Positions 37,920-50,153 of a stretch of DNA of 64,000 nt are shown here, in pieces. The notes under the pieces were generated by a model that was not told the DNA's origin, searched no databases, and was given only the letters and a program-made list of their open reading frames with translations. How positions within the stretch are numbered: position 1 is the stretch's first letter; each line of letters starts with the position of its first letter. Both the position numbers and the translations under genes were made by a program. The DNA is from Ischnura elegans (Eukaryota; Arthropoda; Insecta; Odonata; Coenagrionidae): the NCBI RefSeq assembly GCF_921293095.1, contig NC_060248.1, positions 138,768,972 through 138,832,971 of the forward strand, read 5' to 3'.

Positions 37920-38269
37920 CGAATAGATAAAGGTACGTAGATATGGTATATATGTGCATAATATGCAACTATATGGCAGCCCACATCGATGGTATAAAAT
38001 GTGCATAATATGTACTTAAAAGGTGCATATAAATGGTATATATGGGTATAATATGTGCGTATATATAGCCACATCAATTGTATAAATCGTGCATTAAATG
38101 TAAATAAAAGGAGCATATAAATGGTATAATATGCGCATATATTTTAGGCCACAACCATGGTATAAATTGTGCATAATATGTACATAAAAGGTGCATATAA
38201 GGGTATAATATGTGCATATTAATAGCCACATCAATGGTATAAATCGTGCATAATATGTACATAAAAGGA
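37920..38269. repeat. AT-rich short-period repeat array
   Basis: Degenerate repeats of 'TGGTATAAATNGTGCATAATATGTACATAAAAGG' pattern about every 95-110 bp. Minus-strand frames rich in Tyr/His here are repeat artefacts. Confidence 0.75.
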
Positions 38270-38539
38270 GCATATAAATGGTATAATGTCCTCATAAATT
38301 GCGATATATGCGCATAATATGCGGAATATATGCACTGATGGAATGGCATAATGTTTGCATATATACGGAATATATGAGGACATTATACCATTTATATGCT
38401 CTAAGCGAATAATATAAATGGTATAATATCCTCATATATTCCGTATATATGCAAACATTATACCATTCCATCAGTGCATATATTCCGCATATTATGCGCA
38501 TATATCGCAATTTATGAGGACATTATACCATTTATATGC
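38270..38539. repeat. 270-bp palindrome with ~128-bp arms
   Basis: GCATATAAATGGTATAATGT begins the left arm, and its inverse ends the right arm at 38539. Arms 38270-38397 and 38412-38539 are nearly exact around a 14-bp centre. Confidence 0.88.
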
Positions 38540-39344
38540 ACATATTATGTACATATTATGCACCATTTATACCATTGTGGTGGCATAATATTCGCATAAA
38601 ATTTGAATATTATGTGCATATTATTCACTTTGTGCTGTGTGGGAGATATTTTGTCATTTCACAGATGTTGAGTGTTATATTGTCTGTGATTAAGGGTCTC
38701 CAGCTAAGTATTCGTGGTGGATTTTCATATATTTTTTAAGAATCGACATTTCGGTCAAAGCTCTAATGGAATTGGTGGTTCACCTTGCCCGTTGGCCCTA
38801 AAAGTACTTATATCGTAATTTTTCGATGGTCTGCCATGCAATTTGTCATTACCTGCGTCTGCTCATACGTGATTTTTTGATGATATCTTCCGCAAGTCAC
38901 TGCTAATTATTGTTTCATTCAACTTTTTATCCTATAAGTAAGAATTGAGGAGCAAAATTCGTTCATTTGTCAAACTTTTAAGGTGAATCAACGAAGAACA
39001 CATCCTTATTAATCCATAAATACCACTGATTGTCTTTATCCACTGCCAACAACTCTTGCCGAAATATTCGTCTGCTAGGAACAGTTGCTGCGGTATTGGA
39101 ACACCGCACGCCCTTGCCATTGGCTACACCATTTTCGGGCTGAAGGAGCTCAGAATTATTCATACAAACGTCACTTCCGCCGCATCGCTCATTACCGACC
39201 CCCTGACACGTACTCTCCGCCCAGCGGTGACTTTCCGACCGTCCCATTCGTAATCGCAAGGGACGGTATGATACCGTATACCGAACGAAAACTCCGCCCG
39301 GCGGTAGCGTACCGCCCGCTCGTTCGTAATAGGCCCCTAAGAGG

Positions 39345-39940
39345 TTCATTGTTGCAAAACAAAATTGCGAGTAAAAAAATTCGAAACTGTGTCAGGCTAT
39401 TTTCTTGATCTTGTCACCCGGAAAGTTCACCTTTTTTTTAATATTTGTTCAATTTATTCTCATGTCTTAAAGAAATTAAGCTTAATACTAATTAAATAAG
39501 CTTAATATAATATAAATTAATTGAATCAAGCACGATAGTAATGATTTCCTGAAAGACACATCCGATATGTACGATAAACAACTTTATTCAAAGTTTATAA
39601 TAATGGATATTCGAACGGTGCTACTTAAGCAGGTGTGGATACGGTTAAAGGTTGCGGGTGAAGGTATCATTTTTCTTTTCCAACATAAATGCCTATCTGT
39701 ACGGTGTCGGAAATGCATTTAAAGGTGAAATCAAAGAAGGTGACCTGCAACAGCCACTTTGGAATGAAAGATGCAATAAAATCCTGAGTTTCGATTGCGT
39801 GGTGCCTCTATTCCACTCCAGGTATTACACGTTCCACACAGTCTTAAAAGGTAATTAAAGTACGGAAAGTGCCCATTGTTCAACGATTTTCTGTGCCTGA
39901 AATTTGAAAATTTTCCAGTCTTTTTGTAAATTACTTATTT
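39345..39940. other. No gene recognised
   Basis: Short AT-rich spacer; the frame at 39652-39858 has no motif. Confidence 0.35.
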
Positions 39941-39944
39941 GATA

Positions 39945-40400
39945 TACAAGACGGCCACACAGAACAAGAAATTCAGGCTATCAGCAGTGGCCAGGCATGC
40001 CTGAAGCGAATCTGGACACGAAATAAAATGTTGCGAAGCCAGAATCATCACCAAGGAAAGAAGATATTATCCCAGATTGATAATAGAGTCAATTGAAATC
40101 ACAAAAACGCCAAGAAATATAGAAGGAAAGACGGATTCCATCTGACAAATGCTTGGAAGAGAGCGTAGCAGAAACTTTGAAGAGTGCGTTGCACAGCACA
40201 GCAGCGAGGGACGATGGTTTTGAAAAAGCGGTGGAAATGCCAACATTGGCTCTTCCAGCTGAAGACGCCCGGAGGAATCCCGGCGAAACGTTTGTAAACC
40301 TCTGACAACCAACGTGAAGAAAACCCGGAAGACGGAGATATCCACGAATCAATAACGTCACGGAAGACTATGTGACAACATAGAGTATGCATAGAAATAT
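39945..40400 (+). pseudogene. Penelope-like GIY-YIG C-terminal fragment
   Basis: Reading near 40000-40130 gives 'SGHEIKCCEARIITKERRYY' and then 'PRLIIESIEITKTPRNIEGK', followed in another frame by 'LTNAWKR'. These match the second half of the domain seen at 26155-26640, including the Glu helix. The tail contains CCCGGCGAAACGTTTG. It is disrupted by shifts and stops; the GIY half is lost. Confidence 0.65.
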
Positions 40401-41432
40401 CCAGTCTTTATCTCAACCCTTATTTTTTTAACACGGAAACGAACTTAGGAGGTACCAGTTCCAAAGTAATAGTGATAGATAATATAGTAACAGGGAAGGA
40501 TCCAGGATTTTTTATGGGGGCACAAGGGGCCTGACAGGTCCTCATGTATTTGTGATAAAAAACGAAGTACAACAACTACTCTATGATATATTTTTATTTT
40601 TATATAAAAGTTATTAATATTAAACTAAATGATTGAGGCTCCGTACTAAGCAACATAAAACGATCGTCATGGAAACCGTATTAAAATCTTATCTAATTAA
40701 TCCTGGAGTGAAGACACGGGGGCACGTCCCATGGATGCAAACACGATAGTTCAACAGGTAACTAAGGACTTGCGATTGACAGAGCAATATTTTGATAGGG
40801 TACTCGAAAAATATTCGTGAGTCTTCATGGCACATCCCATGGTCCTTCCCACCTCATCCGAAGCCGCCATCTGATAATCGCTATCTCATCCCTCCAAATT
40901 GCCACCCATGTAGGATTTAATGTCTCCACTGTCCAATCCGAGAGGTTTAGGGTGTCCGTGATTACAAAGCCGCGTCGCCGTTAATTCGCGGCATCATCTT
41001 CGGCACGTCCGGGAGACATCGTGTCGCAACGCAATCGGCTGTACCTCACACGACCAATGGCCGAAGGAAGGGAGGCGTGAGAAAAATCCTTAAAGGCAGA
41101 CGCGCCGAGTCGGGACCCAAATTCTTCGAGTTCCTCACGTGCTTGAAAGTGAAACGAAAAGGGTAGGCAATGGGAGAAATACGGCATGAATATGAATCGT
41201 CATAATACTACATTCTGGATTATTTTCAGCCAAAGAATATAGGCAAGATACAATTGAAGTCGTAATTTTGCCTTCACTTGTTTCATAGACCACTCAAAGG
41301 GAATTTTTTACCCATTTTTATCATAGAGAATTTTTATAGTGGATTAACGAGACTATTAGTCGATTAGAAACTGTCATCCCTGATTATATCTAGGATACTT
41401 ATTGCATATTAATGCATCGCGGAAGGATATTC
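40401..41432. other. No gene recognised
   Basis: Holds a 'GGATCCAGGATTTTTTATGG' block near 40498 that recalls the 8.1-8.3 kb repeat. Otherwise nothing recognisable. Confidence 0.35.
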
Positions 41433-41490
41433 GGGGTTTCCACCGGGTCTGGTTCTCCATCACGGCCTATGTTCCGATAAACGAGTCATC
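41433..41490 (+). repeat. Penelope-associated module, copy 2
   Basis: GGGGTTTCCACCGGGTCTGG, then CCTATGTTCCGATAAACGAG. This is a diverged copy of the 13393 module. Confidence 0.55.
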
Positions 41491-41604
41491 CCTCCTCATC
41501 AACGCATGTCAATTAATGCATTCATTTGCTTTGATCGTTAAACAAGCCATACGCTTCATCATTGATTAGTTAATTCATGGTTCTCACACTAACTGAAATA
41601 AAAA

Positions 41605-42195
41605 ATTCACGGTTTTTTCCAGGTTTTCACGGTCTAGATGACGTCAAATTCACGGTTTTAAGATAAACTATTTTAGGCAGATATATCGATCGCGTAACGA
41701 TCATCGACCGCATGTTTACTAAAAATTTTACAAACGCGACAGACGCTGTGAATGCAAACGCAGCAATGGAAGTGCTTTGTCGTTGCTTACAAAATCATCT
41801 CCGGGTAAAGTTTGTGAGCGGGAAAATGGAGGGACCAGGGTGCCAGGAGAATTCAGAAGTGTGTAAATTTTCGACAGGGTTTTTGGTTACTATTATTCAG
41901 GCTTTGGTACAGGCTTAAGGTCAATGCGTAATCATGGCACACGGACCAACAACTGCGCTTAGAATATATTTTTGCAGATAAATGTGTGGACAGTGCCTGC
42001 GCATGACTGACCTTGAAACATGATCCACATTTTTGATTCTTCTTTTGCTCTTTCAATCGTATTTCTGAAATGAAGTTTGAGAGATTTTTAAGATCATATG
42101 ACGAAATTCACGGCTTTTTCCAGGTATTTTCAAGGTAAAAGAAATTCACGGCTTATTCACGGTTTTAAGGTTTTCACGGTTGAGTGGGAACCCTG
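41605..42195. mobile_element. hAT-like fragment with TTCACGG subterminal repeats
   Basis: The right edge, read inward on the minus strand, is CAGGGTTCCCACTCAACC, a common hAT terminus. 'AATTCACGG' and 'TTTTCACGG' recur at both sides (41605-41660, 42095-42180). The left terminus is missing and no duplication was found. Confidence 0.5.
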
Positions 42196-42240
42196 TTAAT
42201 TGGAATTCCAGTGATCGACACGAAGCACGTATTTGTGTGT

Positions 42241-42315
42241 GAACGACGTTTCGATGAACGACTCGTTCATCGAAACGTCGGCCCTCATGGAGAACCTGAC
42301 CCGGAGGATGTCATC
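42241..42315 (-). repeat. Penelope-associated module, inverted copy, with 37-bp palindrome
   Basis: The minus strand reads CCGGGTCAGGTTCTCCATGA, then GGCCGACGTTTCGATGAACG, matching 41433-41490. 42244-42280 is a perfect palindrome (CGACGTTTCGATGAACGA, one-base centre). Confidence 0.7.
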
Positions 42316-42319
42316 AATG

Positions 42320-45180
42320 AACAGCACTACAAAAACAAATGTCCATGCTTTGCATAAAGGTAACTTCCACAATACCTTTACCCTCCATCGAGGCCGTCAC
42401 ATTGAAGTGACCTTTATCATGTAAAATAAGCACACTCTAACAATGAAATATTTTATGAAAGGGCAGCATCACATTTACGAAATAATTCAATAAGTAAATT
42501 CGTAATTAATGACACATCGAATAAAAATTGGCTGTGGAGTGATTATTCAATACGAGAGATTTTTGGAGGGCACTTATAACAGCGCTCCGTCGAATGAGTC
42601 ATTCACACTGTGTGGTCCTCTCGGTCGGTGCCTTTCGTTACGAGCAGGCTAGGCCGACGCCGAGTTTCTACTCATTCTCTATTCCGCCATTACCCTTACG
42701 CACGGCGCAAATAACCTGAGCTGTCGGTCCACTCATCAGAACAGTAAATGAATATCCAGGAGGTTTTTACAAAGTACGAGTATTCCGATAACTATTCACA
42801 TAGAGCTACGCAATCGAAGAGTCATTTTGAAAATGCAGATACTCTTTTAATGTAGGAAGCCTAAGAGCTCCTATATAAGCACATTATTCACAGTCAAAAC
42901 TTAGCTTGACAGTAAGCCATTAAAGGAAATAAAAAGTTAGACATCACTAGAATACATTAGCGCCACGACTCGAAATATTATGTTAATTTATTTCCGAGAA
43001 CAAACAAAACTGTAAACGAGGAGAATTTCGCAAATGGCTACCAGTTAGTTAAGTCATTTCCAAATTTCTAAGAAAAGGACATTTTATATATATAAATTCC
43101 CGATTAAAAACTACAATGGAATTGTCTTGTAGACTGATATTTTGAAAACTTGATTAAAAAAGAGCAATTATCTCCAACGTTTACCATTCTCAGATCGGAT
43201 GAGCCCCTTTCTCCCTGCATTCATTCCTTCTCACTCTTATCACATTCCTGACCTCTGAGCACATCTCAGGGTAACAGCTCGACTCGATTTACGACCTGGT
43301 TCGACTATCATAGCGGGATCTTATATAAGCACGTAATTACGGATTTAATCTTTTATGAGCGACCCTTAGCATTCCCTCGGCCTTGGCAGGCGGATGGATG
43401 GTGCTCCTGCTCTTTTAGCTCTCTTGTCTCCGCGGGATTTTCCGTCGTAAATCTCAGGACATTTACACATGCAGCGATGCAGCATATACCGCGATAACTT
43501 TGTTTGGGACTCGTTTATATATTGGAAGTATAAATTATGAAACGGAATTGACATTGCTGCATTGTTGATTCATGGCGAAGGAGTCGAGATAAGCCTAGAA
43601 AGGCCTCATCCGAGACGGTAGAGATTACTCTGAGAAATAAACTGCGCCGGTAACTTGCTGCAAGTGAATTGTAATATAATTTGCCGGTGTAAATGTCTTT
43701 TATGGTCTGAGTTTATGAAGCCAATTACATTGACAATTTATATCACAGTTCATCGACAGCAAGTTATTACTTCAATATAAATGCCAGGGTAGACCTCCAC
43801 TAGAAGCAAGTCAAACGTTTGTTTGTTTCCCTGCTTTGAAGTTGATATTTTCTATCAAAGAAAGCGTAATAAATTACTTTCTGTATTCGTGCTAATAAAA
43901 AATGTGCTCTTCATCAGCAGCTCAATAATTCCTTGCTTGAAATCCGACAGTTCTCCTCACTTTCTCCACAGAGTAAAACTCACTCCACTCCACAGGAATC
44001 GTGCATCTTCCTTTAGCACGCGTCGACCCAAAGGACGCACCTTCATTCTATCTTTTTCTTCATTTATTGAATCAAATAAATACTCTGCAGCCTACATTAC
44101 TGGAATAGTGGAAAGTATGTAATCCATAGAGAGGAAAAGAGACGAGGATTAGGAAATCCTGAGTTATTGGAGTATGGTGATGAAGCTAAGAGATATTTTA
44201 AATAGAAGATTGAAAGAGAAAGGGTCTTATTGTGAACTGAAGAGGGAAGTTCAATGAGAGATGTGGGGTAAGAGGAAGAGAATCGTTAAATGCTTTAAGG
44301 AAACGTAGCTTAACTGACGGAATATTTTAATTACAAAAGATTCGATTTATCAACATATCAAGAGAAAGTAATGTAAGGGGAAAAAATAGCTTATCATGAA
44401 AAAAATAATGTCCGACATTACAGAGCTTTTGATTAGATGACACTTCTGTGGAGAGCTAAGAAAAACCAATCACAGGGTTGCTAAGCGATGCATGTAAGAG
44501 AAAAGCGACACATTTTCGGGAAGAAGTAGATGGTTCCAGAGTCCTTTATTCTTGCCGACTTAGAACGCTAAATAAAACACTCCAAAGGACTATAGAAAAA
44601 AAACTAATAATCAGCTACTTTATTTCCCGACGGTCAGTTACGCAACCCCAATCTAATACATTTGCATATACTTGCCACTCATTAGTAGAAAGTGCAGCCG
44701 AGTACAGTAGCTTATTCCTTATTGGGCGGGCAAAGGGTAATGTCAAGGTGTGGCACAGCGGTCAGTCTCGACACTTTAAAAGAAAATCCACGAGCATATT
44801 TTATTCGCTATCCCCGACGCGTTATATAATAATTTCCTCGGGACATTCCGGCTCCTAACGTTCCATAAAGACTCCCGATCGTCAATTACAATATGTCAAG
44901 TTTTCCAGTCACGCAAACCACTCGCTACCAGGTCTCCGAAACACTAGGTCCAAATAAATAACAATGTGGGCTCAAAAAACAGGGCAAATTATGTGAATAT
45001 CCTTCTCTGACGGAGAAAAGGCAATTTATGGCTGGAGAGATTTCCCAACTGCTGGACACCTTCCCCTTTTAAAAGAGCGGCGAATGACACGGTCACCTTG
45101 CTTAGCGATGTTGTCCTGATATCTGAATTTTGTTAACCCACTTGAAAACGCCTCTCCTCATACAAATATTCAGAAAAAAA
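42320..45180. other. No gene recognised
   Basis: AT-rich sequence. The longest frames (43823-44122, 44478-44858) show no domain, signal peptide or splice support. Confidence 0.4.
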
Positions 45181-45183
45181 CTA

Positions 45184-45660
45184 CAGTAAAACTCACTTAT
45201 AACAAATTTCAGGGGACCGTCTTTCTATTTTGTTATGAATGGGATTTCGGTACATCGAAGATAAAGGATTTTGCCGTATCCATAACTGTATTGCCGGCTA
45301 ATATTCCGTAAATCGTCCTTATTTAAGCAAAAAATTCGTAAAAATAAACCAATGTCCCACACTTACCATCAAATGGTTGTATATAGAAGGATTTCAAGAT
45401 TAACGGAAAACTATGTGGTGATGGCCACACGTGAGAAAAACTGATAATAAGGTAAGTAATGGTTAAGTAACGAAGATGGCTTTTATTTCTTTATAAACGA
45501 GGAAATAAATCCTCAAGAACAAAGAATAGTTCGTAATAGGTGGGAATTCGTATCATCCGAAGTCGTTTTTTGGCGATAATAGGAAAGCCAAATGGACCGT
45601 GAACTCACCTCTTTATAGGTGGGATTTCGATACGTGCATGATCGTGTTTTATTGTATTAA
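45184..45660 (+). mobile_element. Pogo/Tigger-type end fragment
   Basis: TACAGTAAAACTCACTTATAAC followed by 'TTTCAGGGGACCG' and 'TTTTGTTATGAATGGGATTT' resembles pogo/Tigger termini, in which CAGT(A)AAACC..TTATAACG is usual. The inverted partner was not found, so only one end is claimed. Confidence 0.45.
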
Positions 45661-48127
45661 CTCGAAAAAAGAACATTCTTTTGCAGGATAGAGGTTACCA
45701 GCTATTTCAAACGGGCGTTTATTCCAATCATCATTAGTAGTTGCTAACTCAAGGTAATAATAGCATTGACGACAATAGAAATAATGATTGCTATTCTCAC
45801 TCTGACCAACTAATGTCAACGGTAGCAAGTCTTTAGAGATGAAAAAGAACAGAATGGACAGTGTTAGGAGGAGGAATTTACTTCAGATTAAAATTAAACC
45901 CTTTCAATTTTTCATCACTTTATTTGATAAATTACTGCAACCTGTTTCCCTGTTATTAAAACATTTTTGGATAATTCTTTCCAACTAAAAGTAAGGGATG
46001 ATCAACTTGTGTCCTTTAAGTGTATAATAATAAATCATATAGGTTAATAAATATGTATAAGGGATTGCGAAGAAAATTCCAGGGAAAGAAATAACACTTG
46101 AAGTTTTGTATATAGAGGTCTTAAGAGAGGAGTCATCTCAATAAAAGAGCTTTTCTTCCTTTGGAAACAATAATACATGCTCGCAATATGAAATACATTC
46201 ATAAATCTGAACTGGAAACGGGCAACAGCTAAAATCAGGAAACGCCACCGTGTGGTGATCGGTCTTATTCCTGGGTGGTACTCTCGTTCGGAATCGAAGC
46301 AATTTTACGGCAAGTAAGTGCTCCTAGCATTACCACCTTGAAAGAGAGAAAATGAGCACTCGAAGGCGGGTGAATGGGTTTTCTGACTGACGCTTAATGC
46401 AAGATTGATGACTCCCATGTTCAATGGTGTAAGCTAGATTAACGACCTTCCCGCCGCAATAACCTAACCAACCACTCAATGGCGATCAGGTGATGTCACG
46501 CGATGCCTTTATTATCCTCGAAAAATCAAGGTATTGTTACGGTATCCGCTATCACGGAACTTGTAAATCACGCCAAGAGCGATTTCATTTCTCCACGGGA
46601 CGGTTCCACTTTTTTACGTGAGAAGGCGTTCGGATATGCTTGAAAGACACAGTGCAGAGGTAGGATAACCTTCTCAGACCTGAAAGTGTATTTTCCGCAG
46701 AAAATGTTCGTTTTCCTCATTTTTCTACAGAAATAGAACCGAAAAATATTAATCCACTTCAGAAATTGTTATGTTCAAAATGATTTTTACTACATTAAAA
46801 TCTTTTAGAAAAAATCATTAAGCAATAATGAACGTATCAATTACAGTACGTAAACATAATGAGGTAATCACAAGAAGTGTTTTTTGCATGAAAGAATAAA
46901 TTGCATAGTATTGATGTTACATAAGGTCATATTATTGAAATTAAGTAAAATAGTACCAATAAATGGTGCGCACCTCTCTTAACGCCACTCATTGTAGAAT
47001 AACCCCAAAACTAGAAACTCTCGTAATGAACCACGCTTGGGTTTCATGTGAGAGATGGAAAACAGTTGAACATGTTCAAGCGAACAACGCGTAGAATACG
47101 ATACCAGCGGCAATGATCACTTGGAGACATTCTTAGATCAGGGTATGATTTTTTCAAATCAGATGTATCATATATGATGCACTGGGTCTTAAGAGGATAT
47201 AACTCCAAACAATGAACTCCAAAGAAGCAAGCGAATAGCACTGCGTATTTAATTACGATAACAGGGAGCAGGAGAAATTTGCGAATTACCACAGCCATTG
47301 TTTTTAAATCAATCTGTCGGCACTACAGCATGTCAATATGGATTTTAAATGCATTTAATGAATCTGTGATGACAATGTAGTCTTTACATGCCACCCATAC
47401 AAATCGCTAGCAAACATACCTGTACACGACGCCACAGAGGGGAGGGAGGAAAAGAATAAGGGATAAGGTATCTCTTTTTCAGTTGTCAGTGGATAAGGCG
47501 CAGCTTTCCATTCTCCGCAGAAACATTAATGAGAGGTACTGTTTCCAAGAAGTTAATATAGAACGACCAAATTTACTCATCAGAAGCAAACTCCCCGTTA
47601 AAAATTGCAATGTAGGAATAACAAATAACTAAATGGAGCTATAAAGATACAAGGAAGGGAATACCAATGTAAAGGGAGATCTTGATAAACAGAAGAGAGT
47701 TATTGATAGAATTGCAGGTTAAAATTGAAAAGAATAGGCTGGAAAAGATTATAGCGTGGAACGTGGACGCTGATGAAGGAGCTGATTGCGTTAGAGATTA
47801 ACATCTTGTACGAATTACTAATGACGTAATTTTAGAAAAATGAGAAAAATAAATTTTTAATATTTTTCAGCAAAATACCTAAAATGAGCAAAACAAATTA
47901 TCTGGCGATTCTTTTGCCACGATGAAAACATCTTGCGACGCAAATGGACAGTTTTTAGTTTTATTGCGTTAATATATTTACCTCCGAACACTATTATTGA
48001 CTTCTTTCTCAAATTTATAGCACTGCAACCTTCCTAGGAAGCACTTCGCCTACTGAAGGAATGCTGAAAAGAGCTATTCTTGTGAATACAGTGCATTTAT
48101 CTAGGTTTTTTCAGACGTAGTACAAAC
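45661..48127. other. No gene recognised
   Basis: AT-rich. It may be intron of the minus-strand gene whose exon lies at 48128-48380. No other exon could be defined. Confidence 0.35.
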
Positions 48128-48380
48128 CTTAGTTTGGCGATCGTTTCGTCCATTGCATTAGCAGATGCCTCGTCCAATGGCGCCTCGGTGGACGGGGGCA
48201 ATTTGACGGGTCGCACGTGCTCCATGACGTGCAGGTCGCTGGACGGCTCCCCGATGCTCAGGTTCCTCCGAGCGGGAGGCTCGAGCTCCACCGACTGCGG
48301 ATGGTGCACCTCCGCAGGCGAGGCATCCGTCGTGTTCACCACGAGCAGTCCGATGCCCACCGGAGGAAACAGTGTGGACA
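48128..48380 (-). CDS. Host-gene exon, unknown product
   Basis: On the minus strand a long pyrimidine tract ending TCTCTTTCAG precedes the exon and AAG/GTTTGT follows it. The 253-bp exon is GC- and CpG-rich, unlike its surroundings, and is open in the frame reading 'STLFPPVGIGLLVVNTTDAS', later 'RRNLSIGEPSSDLHVMEHVR' and 'DEASANAMDETIAKLR'. The Pro/Ser/Glu-rich content without repeats suggests a linker region of a larger protein. Two other frames are also long because of base composition. I do not recognise the family. The single exon, with no partner found, fits a gene with long introns. Confidence 0.55.
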
Positions 48381-48610
48381 CTGAAAGAGAGAAAGAGAAA
48401 CACATCAGTGAATGCTCGGGGAGAGCTCGTCCTGAGCAAAGCCAAAGGTGCATGGAAATCACAGAGTTAGGGAAGAAATGGGGAAATCCAGATCCCTGGG
48501 CAATCTATCACTTTTTTGTTTAATTTATTCAATGCCACACCCCCGAGAACAACGCTATTTGGTAATGAAGAATCTGAGATTTTCCCGGTGAATAGCGTGG
48601 ATGAAAGCTT
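48381..48610. other. Intron-like spacer upstream of the exon
   Basis: Pyrimidine-rich on the minus strand next to the acceptor; otherwise unremarkable. Confidence 0.35.
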
Positions 48611-48999
48611 CTCGGGTTTCCAACCGGGTCAGGGTCTGCATGGTGTAGGCCGACGTTGCTAAACACAATATTCGTATCATTCACCTTCCTCCTGGCAAAC
48701 TCCGGGATCAGTTAGTCCGAGCTAAGGACCCTATTGGTCTGAAGACAGCCGGCATTTACCGCATTCCATGCGAATGTGGTAAAGTGTGTATTGGAGAGAC
48801 GGAGAGGACCATTGAGACGAGGGTGAAGGAGCATCGACGCCACCTCCGACTCGGACAGTTTGAAAAATCGGCCATTGCTGAACACTGTGTTCAGAAAAAT
48901 CACAATATCCACTGGGAAGAAACTGCCCAACAGAATGAAACGACTTTAGCCCGCAGCCACCGAGGCCTGCATAAACTTCACATAAAGTCACTCATTTAG
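48611..48999 (+). pseudogene. Penelope-like GIY-YIG fragment with adjoining module
   Basis: The GGGTTTCCAACCGGGTCAGG..GCCGACGTT module (48611-48657) runs directly into coding sequence: 'LPPGKLRDQLVRAKDPIGLK', 'GIYRIPCECGKVCIGE' and 'ETRVKEHRRHLRLGQFEKSA', then 'IAEHCVQKNHNIHWEET'. The GIY and (C)IG halves, the CxC linker, the catalytic Arg and the AEH motif are present; the YIG Tyr is replaced by Cys. After 'EET' the sequence loses similarity and stops at 48999, so the Glu helix is missing. No RT precedes it. It is a different subfamily from the 26.2-kb fragment. Confidence 0.78.
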
Positions 49000-49009
49000 G
49001 GGTTTAACC

Positions 49010-50150
49010 CAAGGGTTGGATCGGAAAGATGGGGGTAGAGCTCACCCCGGGAATATATTTAAGAATACACATTTTTTCGGTGTCCAACGTTCAAAAATGT
49101 TTCTCAAACAATGCATCAGGTTAGGCTTTCCATACCTGCCGAAGTTTCGGAAAATGACTAGATATCATCGCGTGATATCTCAGGACAGCAAAAATGGAAG
49201 AAATAGGTACGTGAAATATTTTTACAAGTAAAATATTTCTTTCAACATTTATATAAAAATTTAACCTACACCCATACGTTATCATAGGTGCAGAAGTCAC
49301 CAAGTTTTTTAAGGGACTGTAATTATCCGCTGAGCTGAAAGCCACCAAATGCCTCCACCAGTTGCGGATGGTGAGTCGACCTCTAGATATAGAGCTAAAC
49401 TGCGCTATTAGCGAGTTTACTCAAATAATAAGCATTCGTGGACAAAAATCGATGGCATTCAGAAGTGGTATGGGTCCATCCCAGGGTAAATTTGGCCATC
49501 TTAATGTTACAATAAACCTGTGAAAATTCCGTGACTTGGCAATGAGAGGGCACCAACAATAACGCCTCACATCACCCGGGGGTGAGGGCAGCAGCTCTTC
49601 TTCACATGAGTGGAGAAGACCACAGTGGTTAGTCCTAGGACACTAATTACACTGTGGACGCGGTAACATTTACTTTAACGGCTGTAGTGCTGTGATGTGG
49701 AAGGTAATGGGAAACCACCGCATAATTACCCCGGAGAGTCGCAGCCACTCCAATTTAAAAAAAATCAGATATGTTATAACTGCCTTAGGTAATGGGTAAT
49801 GTTGAGAATATTTTTTAATGTGCGCAGTTACGTAACTTTTAGTCCTAGCACTTGCCGCTAGAGAAGCTGTCTTCTGCGAAACTTGTTAGCGCACCTGCAA
49901 AGTTACCCCTTCGAGCTTTCGTTCGCTCTCTCTCGTTCTGTCCTCCGACTAGAGCACATCAACTCCTGCGACATTCCAGTCCGCTTGGCCTATTTTTCCT
50001 GTCGGATTAAATTTACCATAAAGGAGCTCACATGCCTTTATCTTATACATTAAAACGAGAAGGTATTTCTCTGTCATTCCGTTTATGCTCCCTTATACTG
50101 CGCCAACAGTGCAATAAAAATAAGTTACAGACACAAATAATACAGATAAA
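49010..50150. other. No gene; repetitive block near 49560-49760
   Basis: The block around GGTAATGGGAAACCACCGCA is typical of dispersed repeats in animal genomes. It also contains an imperfect hairpin with CACAGTG at both sides (49630-49664). No coding frame is supported. Confidence 0.35.
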
Positions 50151-50153
50151 TTA

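Larger units (their letters stand above)
31984..39336 (+). mobile_element. 7.35-kb THAP-bearing DNA transposon (P-like?)
   Basis: GGCCTATTACGAACG at the left and its inverse at the right define the ends. The octamer CTAAGAGG occurs at both junctions (31978-31985 and 39337-39344), two or three bases of it overlapping the terminal GG. Subterminal GC-rich repeats with 'CGGTATGATACC' occur near both ends (about 32060-32145 and 39200-39300). A broken THAP gene lies inside (34180-34940). An 8-bp duplication and a THAP domain point to the P superfamily, but no RNase-H-like catalytic region was recognised, so the superfamily is inferred. The remainder is AT-rich repeats and palindromes. Confidence 0.65.

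Noticed and set aside
37904..38510. Minus-strand Tyr/His/Ile-rich proteins
   Set aside because: They are translations of the short AT repeat array and palindrome, with no start context or domain.
49630..49664. CACAGTG...CACTGTG hairpin as a tiny RAG1-like element or the left end of copy A
   Set aside because: The bases after the heptamer (GTTAGTCC) do not match the other termini and no CGNCG flanks exist. The surrounding block looks like an ordinary dispersed repeat.
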